Below, piece by piece: positions 26,814-32,045 of a stretch of 32,045 bases of DNA. Positions within the stretch are counted from its first letter, which is position 1. Each line of letters opens with the position of its first letter. The position numbers and the translations under genes are program-made. This DNA is from Acetobacteraceae bacterium (GTDB lineage: Bacteria; Pseudomonadota; Alphaproteobacteria; Acetobacterales; Acetobacteraceae): the NCBI GenBank assembly GCA_027459285.1, contig DAIDIQ010000080.1, positions 1 to 32,045 on the forward strand. Reading direction: 5' to 3'. Under the pieces are notes generated by a model, which saw only the letters and a list, made by a program, of their open reading frames with translations, was not told the DNA's origin and did not search any database.

Positions 26814-27265
26814 GGTTCCAGCAGCGCCCGCGCCCGCGCCCGTTCGTCATCACTCAGGCTGATGGGTGCCGCCGGCCGGCGCCGGCTGAGCGCCGCCGCG
26901 CCAACACCCACGCCCAACGCCAGCAGCGGCGAAAACCACAACACCCAGGTCAGGGGTTCGAACGGCGGCCGCAACCGGACGAACGCGCCATAGCGCGCCA
27001 CCATCCAGGCAATGACCTGCTTGTTGCTTTTACCCGCCACCACCTGCTCGCGCACGATGTGGCGCAGTTGCTTGGCGAGCTTGGCGTCACTGTCCTCGAT
27101 CGTCATGTTCTGGCACACGAGGCAGCGCAACTGGCTGCCAATCGCCTCGGCGCGCAATTCCTCGGCATGGTTGGGCAGCATCTCGGACGGGTCGGTCACG
27201 GCCCAGGCGCGCGCCGGCAGGCCGGCCAGCAGCACCAGGATGACCAGCCAGGCCCCGCGCCTCAT
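26810..27265 (-). CDS. ccmH: Cytochrome c-type biogenesis protein CcmH
   Basis: LRCLVCQNMTIEDSDAKLAKQLRHIVREQVVAGKSNKQVIAWMVARYG. Confidence 0.95.
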   Translation of the reverse strand: MRRGAWLVILVLLAGLPARAWAVTDPSEMLPNHAEELRAEAIGSQLRCLVCQNMTIEDSDAKLAKQLRHIVREQVVAGKSNKQVIAWMVARYGAFVRLRPPFEPLTWVLWFSPLLALGVGVGAAALSRRRPAAPISLSDDERARARALLEP

Positions 27266-27843
27266 GGATAGGCCGCCATCAGGCTGTGCAACCGGCCGAT
27301 TCCCGTCTCCTCGGTCAGCGGGCCGGCCCAGCGCCAGCGGATAATGCCGTGCCGGTCGATGTAATAGGTCTCTGGCACGCCATACAGCCCGAAATTGATC
27401 GCGGTGGTGCCGGTATCATCGCGCGCCAGCCGTGTATACGGGTTGCCGTTGCGGGCCAGAAAATCGCTCGCCGCCGGCGCCGCGTCCTGATAGGCGACAC
27501 CCCAGAGGGGAATGGTCTTGCTGTCGTGCAGCGCCATCAGCGTCGGCGCCTCCTGCAGGCACGGCACGCACCAGCTGGCAAAAAAATTGATCAATATCGG
27601 TCGGCCCGCCGCCATCACATCGGCCGAGGAAAAACCCCGCGTCGCCGGTGGCTGCGCCGGCAGGCTGAAATCCGGCACCGGATGGCCGATGCGCGGGTCG
27701 TTGATGGCGTGCGGGTTATAGGTGCCGTTGCGCATGCGCCGCAGCAATTCCATGCTGCCCAGCCCGGCCAGCCCGGCAATACCCAGCGGCACCGCCAGCA
27801 ACAGGCGGCGGCGTGCCAGGCCAGGCTCGGGTTCGGCCATCAC
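27262..27843 (-). CDS. ccmG: Thiol:disulfide interchange protein DsbE/CcmG
   Basis: Thioredoxin-like INFFASWCVPCLQEAPTL and GVPETYYIDRHGIIRWRWAGPL. Confidence 0.93.
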   Translation of the reverse strand: MMAEPEPGLARRRLLLAVPLGIAGLAGLGSMELLRRMRNGTYNPHAINDPRIGHPVPDFSLPAQPPATRGFSSADVMAAGRPILINFFASWCVPCLQEAPTLMALHDSKTIPLWGVAYQDAAPAASDFLARNGNPYTRLARDDTGTTAINFGLYGVPETYYIDRHGIIRWRWAGPLTEETGIGRLHSLMAAYP

Positions 27844-27850
27844 GCTCGCC

Positions 27851-29812
27851 TCAGGCCGGCACCGCCGGCACGTGCGCCCGCGCCGGCGCGCCCACCCGCA
27901 CCCGCCGCCGGTCGACCAGCGACAAGCCGCCGCCGCCTGCCATTACCAGCGCACCCAGCCATATCCAGGGTGCCAGCGGGTTGAAGTGCAGCCGCAGCAC
28001 CACCTTGCCGCCGCTCTCATCGCCCATCGCCGAATAGAGATCGAACAGGAAATTGGTGCGGATCGAGGTATCGTTGGTGGTCTGCTGCTCCAACGGAAAG
28101 GACCGCCGCCCCGGGTGCAGCACCGCGACAACGTGCCCATCATGCGCCACGGTGACGGTGGCGATGCGCGCCACGTAATTCGGCCCCTGCACCGTGCTGA
28201 TCTTGTCGAGCGTCCAGTCATACCCGGCCAGATGCGTCACCTGCCCCGGCTTCACCGCCACGATCGCCTGGCTTTGCAACGCCATGCCGGCAATGCCCGC
28301 CACCGTGACGCCGAGCCCCGCATGCGCCATCGCCGAGCCCCAGGTGGCCAGCCGCAGGCCCTTGGCTCGGGCCCAGCTTTGCGCCAGGGGGGCGCGGAAC
28401 AGCAGGGTGCGCTCGGCCAGTTCCGCCGCCGATCCGGCAATGATCCAGGCCGCGGCCATGAACGCCAGCGCCGGCAGAATACGGTGCCAGCCAATGGCAA
28501 TCGTCAGCCCGACCGCGGCCGCGATCAGCGCCGCCCACCACAGCCGCGCGAAGGCCGGCATCAATTCCGCCCGCTTCCACGACAAGGTGGGCCCGACCGC
28601 CATGGCCAGCATCAGCGGTATGGCCAGCGGAAACACGGTGGAATTGAAGAACGGCTCACCGACCGAGATTTTCGCGCCGACCAACTCCGCGAACAGCGGA
28701 AAGACCGTGCCGGTCAGCACCACCGCGCACATGGCGCACAGCAGGATATTGTTCACCACCAGCATGCCCTCGCGTGAGACGGGGGCAAACAGGCCGGACG
28801 GCGCCATGGCCGGCGCCCGCCAGACGAACAATATCAGCGACCCGCCAATGACCAGGCCGAGCAGCGCCAGAATGAACACGCCCCGGCCTGGATCCTCGGC
28901 GAAGGAATGCACTGAATTCAAAATGCCCGAGCGCACCAGGAATGTGCCGGACAAGGACAGGCTGAACGTACCGATGGCCAGCAGCACGGTCCACACCTTC
29001 AGCGCCTCGCGCTTTTCGACGACGATGGCCGAATGCACCAGCGCGGTGCCGGCCAGCCAGGGCAGCAGGCTCGCGTTTTCCACCGGGTCCCAGAACCAGT
29101 AACCGCCCCAGCCCAACTCGTAATAGGCCCACCACGACCCGAGCGCGATGCCGCCGGTCAGAAAACACCAGGAAACCAGCGCCCATGGCCGCACCCAGCG
29201 CCCCCAGGCGGCATCGATTCGGCCTTCCAGCAGGGCGGCCACGGCAAAGGCGAACGGCACCGCGAAGCCGACATAGCCGCAATAGAGAATGGGCGGATGG
29301 AAGGCGAGCCCGGGGTCCTGCAACAGCGGGTTCATGCCCTGGCCCTGCAATGGCGCCGGCCAGATCCGCGTGAAAGGGTCGCTGGTCAGCAGCGCGAACA
29401 ATTCGAACCCCGCCGCGGTAAGCCCCAACACCCCGATCACCCGGGCGCGCAGCCCGGTTGGCAGATTGCGGCCAAATACGGCCACCGCCCCGCCGCACAG
29501 GCCCAAAATCAGGCACCATAGCAGAATCGAGCCTTCATGGTTGCCCCAGGTGCCGGTGATTTTATACAGCAGCGGCTTCAGGCTGCTGCTGTTCTCGGCG
29601 ATGTTCAGCACCGAGAAATCATTGGTCACGGCGGCATGCACCAGGGCGGCGGCGGCAATCACCAGCCCGGCCAATTGCCCCAGCGCCAAGGCCGGCGCCG
29701 CCTGCATCAGCCGCATATCCCGGCGGCTCGCGCCGAAGATTGGAAAAATTCCCTGTGTGAAGGCGAACACGCAGGCCAATGCCAGCGCGAAATGGCCAAT
29801 CTCAGGCGTCAT
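27851..29812 (-). CDS. ccmF: Heme lyase subunit CcmF
   Basis: TGTWGNHEGSILLWCLIL, ALVSWCFLTGGIALGSWWAYYELGWGGYWFWDPVENASLLPWLAGTALVHSA. Confidence 0.97.
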   Translation of the reverse strand: MTPEIGHFALALACVFAFTQGIFPIFGASRRDMRLMQAAPALALGQLAGLVIAAAALVHAAVTNDFSVLNIAENSSSLKPLLYKITGTWGNHEGSILLWCLILGLCGGAVAVFGRNLPTGLRARVIGVLGLTAAGFELFALLTSDPFTRIWPAPLQGQGMNPLLQDPGLAFHPPILYCGYVGFAVPFAFAVAALLEGRIDAAWGRWVRPWALVSWCFLTGGIALGSWWAYYELGWGGYWFWDPVENASLLPWLAGTALVHSAIVVEKREALKVWTVLLAIGTFSLSLSGTFLVRSGILNSVHSFAEDPGRGVFILALLGLVIGGSLILFVWRAPAMAPSGLFAPVSREGMLVVNNILLCAMCAVVLTGTVFPLFAELVGAKISVGEPFFNSTVFPLAIPLMLAMAVGPTLSWKRAELMPAFARLWWAALIAAAVGLTIAIGWHRILPALAFMAAAWIIAGSAAELAERTLLFRAPLAQSWARAKGLRLATWGSAMAHAGLGVTVAGIAGMALQSQAIVAVKPGQVTHLAGYDWTLDKISTVQGPNYVARIATVTVAHDGHVVAVLHPGRRSFPLEQQTTNDTSIRTNFLFDLYSAMGDESGGKVVLRLHFNPLAPWIWLGALVMAGGGGLSLVDRRRVRVGAPARAHVPAVPA

Positions 29813-29815
29813 GCG

Positions 29816-30337
29816 TCAGGTCCCAACCGGTTTCGGCTTCGCCAGGCTGCGCGGGTTCAGCATGTCCCAGGTCGCGGCGGGCGGCGGCGCGCCCTCGCTC
29901 GGGTGCCATTTGCCCGAGGCGATCAGCGCCTGTTCCACGTCCTTCGGCATATAATTGGCGTCGTGCTTGGCCAATACCTCGGTGGCCAGGAACGTGCCGT
30001 TGGGCCGCATATGCCCCATCGTCACCACCCCCTGCCCCTCGCGGAACAGGTCGGGCAGTATGCCCTTATAGGTCACGGTGACGTCGCCCTTCAGGTCGGT
30101 CACCTTGAACACCGCCACAGGCTGGCCGTTCACGGTCTCGTGCTTCAGGCTGCCGGCCTCGACCAGGCCGCCAAGCCGGAAGGTGCGCCGGACCGAGGGG
30201 TGCTTCGCGGCGATTTGCGAGGGCGACAGATAATACACCATGTCGCTGCTCAGCGCCGAGAAAGCCAGCGCCGCGGCGCTGCCCACGCCCACCGCGCACG
30301 CCGTCAAAATCGCCAATCGCCTGTGTTTGCGTTTCAT
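29816..30337 (-). CDS. ccmE: Cytochrome c maturation protein CcmE (heme chaperone)
   Basis: MKRKHRRLAIL, FRLGGLVEAGSL, VTVTYKGILPDLFREGQGVV, LAKHDANYMP heme-binding histidine region. ATG 30337 overlaps the ccmD stop. Confidence 0.93.
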   Translation of the reverse strand: MKRKHRRLAILTACAVGVGSAAALAFSALSSDMVYYLSPSQIAAKHPSVRRTFRLGGLVEAGSLKHETVNGQPVAVFKVTDLKGDVTVTYKGILPDLFREGQGVVTMGHMRPNGTFLATEVLAKHDANYMPKDVEQALIASGKWHPSEGAPPPAATWDMLNPRSLAKPKPVGT

Positions 30338-30471
30338 GATACCCGCGCCGCCTCCAGCGCCGCCAGGCGCCGCTTCGCCCGTCGCGCCCGCAAGGCGGCC
30401 GCCACCCCCAACCAGATGGGGATCGATATCCCCAAAATGTAGGCGGCGGTGACGAAGCGCCAGTCCTTCAC
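30334..30471 (-). CDS. ccmD: Heme exporter protein CcmD, GTG start (45 aa)
   Basis: VKDWRFVTAAYILGISIPIWLGVAAALRARRAKRRLAALEAARVS: single TM then basic tail. The GTG overlaps the ccmC stop (GTGA). Confidence 0.8.
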   Translation of the reverse strand: MKDWRFVTAAYILGISIPIWLGVAAALRARRAKRRLAALEAARVS

Positions 30472-31253
30472 GCCGCCCGCTCCGCCCGCGCCTGCAACAG
30501 CCCGCGCACCCGCCGCTCCATGATGCCCGACCGGGTGCGCGACACCACGATGGCGGCAAACAGCAGCGTATAGCCCAGCGCCGAGACGAACAGCGGCGCC
30601 AGCATGCCCACATACATTTTTGGCGCGCTGAACAGCGAGATGCTGGCCGGCTGATGCAGCGTGTTCCACCAGGTCACGCTGAATTTGATGATCGGCAGGT
30701 TGATGACTCCGACCAGGGCCAGAATGGCGCCGGCGCGGGCGCCACGCTCCCGGTCATCGAAGGCATTGATCAGCGCGATGTGCCCCAGATACAGAAAAAA
30801 CAGCACCAGCACCGAGGTCAGCCGCGCATCCCACACCCACCAGGTGCCCCAGGTCGGCCGCCCCCACAGGCTGCCGGAGGCGAGGCACAGCGCCGTGAAC
30901 GATGCCCCGACCGGGCTGATCTCGGCCGCCGCGATATCCGCCAGCGGATGCCGCCACACGAGCGATATCACCGAGCACACCGCAAGCCCGGCATAGCCCG
31001 ACATCGCCAGCCACGCCGAGGGCACATGGATATACATGATCCGCACCGTCTGGCCCTGCTGCCAGTCCGCCGGGGAAAACCACAGGCCCCAGACCAGCCC
31101 GACCGCGGTGATCAGCACGCCGGCGATGCTCAGTGGCAGCAGGAAACGCGCCGAGACGCGCAGGAATTGGCCCGGATTGGCCAGTTTGTGCCAGTTCCAG
31201 CGCTTGCCGCGGGCAGCGCCAAGTATCGGTTGCGCGGAGTCCATGCCCCGCAC
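30468..31253 (-). CDS. ccmC: Heme exporter/handling protein CcmC
   Basis: RIMYIHVPSAWLAMSGY, GSLWGRPTWGTWWVWDARLTSVLVLFFLYLG tryptophan-rich heme motif. Confidence 0.96.
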   Translation of the reverse strand: MRGMDSAQPILGAARGKRWNWHKLANPGQFLRVSARFLLPLSIAGVLITAVGLVWGLWFSPADWQQGQTVRIMYIHVPSAWLAMSGYAGLAVCSVISLVWRHPLADIAAAEISPVGASFTALCLASGSLWGRPTWGTWWVWDARLTSVLVLFFLYLGHIALINAFDDRERGARAGAILALVGVINLPIIKFSVTWWNTLHQPASISLFSAPKMYVGMLAPLFVSALGYTLLFAAIVVSRTRSGIMERRVRGLLQARAERAA

Positions 31254-31330
31254 ACTAGACCCCTAAGCACGCATTTTGATAGAGGCCCCGCCCAACAGGG
31301 CCAGGCACCTGGTCAAACCCCGGACCTCTC

Positions 31331-31801
31331 ATGTCGCAAATCCCGTCCGCCTATTGGCTCGTCAAATCCGAACCCGATGCCTTCAGTTGGGCGCAACAGC
31401 AGGCCAACGACATCGAGCCCTGGACAGGTGTGCGCAATTACGCCGCGCGCAATCATCTGCGTGCCATGCGCGTGGGCGACCTCTGCTTTTTCTATCATTC
31501 CAACCAAGGTAGACAGATCGTCGGCATCGTCCGCGTGGTCCGCGCCGCCTACCCCGACCCCACGGCGACCGAGGGAGACTGGTCGGCGGTCGATATGCAG
31601 GCGGTCGCCACCCTGCCCGAACCCGTGACCCTGGCCACCATGAAACAGGACCCGGCCCTGGCCGGGCTCGACCTGCTGCGCCAGTCGCGCCTGTCGGTCA
31701 TGCCGGTGCGGGCCGCGCATTGGCACCACATCTGCGCGCTCGGCGGCCTGCCGGACCAGGCACGCCCGCAGCGGGGCAAGCGAAGCCCGCCAGCCAGATA
31801 A
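31331..31801 (+). CDS. EVE domain-containing protein
   Basis: YWLVKSEPDAFSWAQQQ, WTGVRNYAARNHLRAMRVGDLCFFYHSNQGRQIVGIVRVVR, DLLRQSRLSVMPV. Confidence 0.93.
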   Translation: MSQIPSAYWLVKSEPDAFSWAQQQANDIEPWTGVRNYAARNHLRAMRVGDLCFFYHSNQGRQIVGIVRVVRAAYPDPTATEGDWSAVDMQAVATLPEPVTLATMKQDPALAGLDLLRQSRLSVMPVRAAHWHHICALGGLPDQARPQRGKRSPPAR

Positions 31802-31924
31802 AGCCGTGCCGCCCCCGCTATGCACCCACCCAAGGCGCGGCCAAGGCGGCTGGGCTGCCCCCGCGGATCACGGGCCGTTTCCGGTTCGCTCGGTCAGCGG
31901 GATGCCGCCGTCTCCGACGCCCGT

Positions 31925-32045
31925 CATCCGCCCACGGTTTCCGGTGTCTTGCCTTCCGCCTGTGGCTCCGCCGGCGGCGGGTTCGCGACAATGTCGAACT
32001 CCAGCCGCCCTTCCTTCAGGGCCACCGTCACCGCGCCGCCATGCA
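31925..32045 (-). CDS. 3' end of a minus-strand gene, possibly an ATP-dependent Clp protease ATP-binding subunit (ClpA-like)
   Basis: Open minus-strand frame HGGAVTVALKEGRLEFDIVANPPPAEPQAEGKTPETVGG*; the GG-V-V tail resembles ClpA C-termini, but only 39 codons are visible. Confidence 0.4.

Noticed and set aside
31254-31330. CCAGG-CA-CCTGG small palindrome in the ccmC/EVE divergent region
   Set aside because: Short arms are expected by chance in this composition; no accompanying promoter elements were convincing.
31331-31801. EVE-domain gene as part of a modification-dependent defence system
   Set aside because: It is a stand-alone short EVE protein next to ccmC, without nuclease, McrBC or methyltransferase genes in the window; defence function is not supported.
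1-32045. CRISPR arrays, tRNA/rRNA genes, transposases, prophage or toxin-antitoxin genes
   Set aside because: None recognised: no regularly spaced repeat arrays, no evident tRNA/rRNA sequence, and no transposase/integrase motifs in the ORF translations.

Overview
This is a GC-rich window, probably from an alphaproteobacterium; an Acetobacteraceae-like source is inferred from gene content and style only. Nearly all genes lie on the minus strand. From left to right: (1) an OprB-like porin (+), 5'-truncated by the window edge. (2) A tightly overlapping minus-strand glycan cluster at 1502-10371: COG4671-type glycosyltransferase, two GT4 glycosyltransferases, a fused MsbA-type ABC exporter, a histidine phosphatase, a UDP-glucuronate epimerase and a UDP-glucose dehydrogenase. 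(3) A minus-strand OmpR-type response regulator / sensor kinase / RND adaptor / two different RND pumps / NodT-type outer-membrane factor set at 10469-21591. (4) A lone plus-strand secreted HAF-repeat-like protein at 21918-22958, preceded by a decayed in-frame fragment of a paralogue. (5) An OPT-family transporter. (6) A minus-strand cytochrome c maturation operon, ccmC-D-E-F-G-H-I, whose last gene is a translationally overlapping sulfotransferase. (7) A divergent EVE-domain protein and the 3' end of a probable ClpA-like gene. The best candidates for follow-up are the paralogue remnant upstream of the HAF gene, the 94-bp-period repeat with a strong hairpin at 1344-1506, the nested A/T-rich inverted-repeat element at 25078-25134, the sulfotransferase coupled to ccm, the glycan assembly/export cluster, and a probable promoter/operator at 19393-19443. 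I cannot demonstrate a wholly new system from sequence alone.
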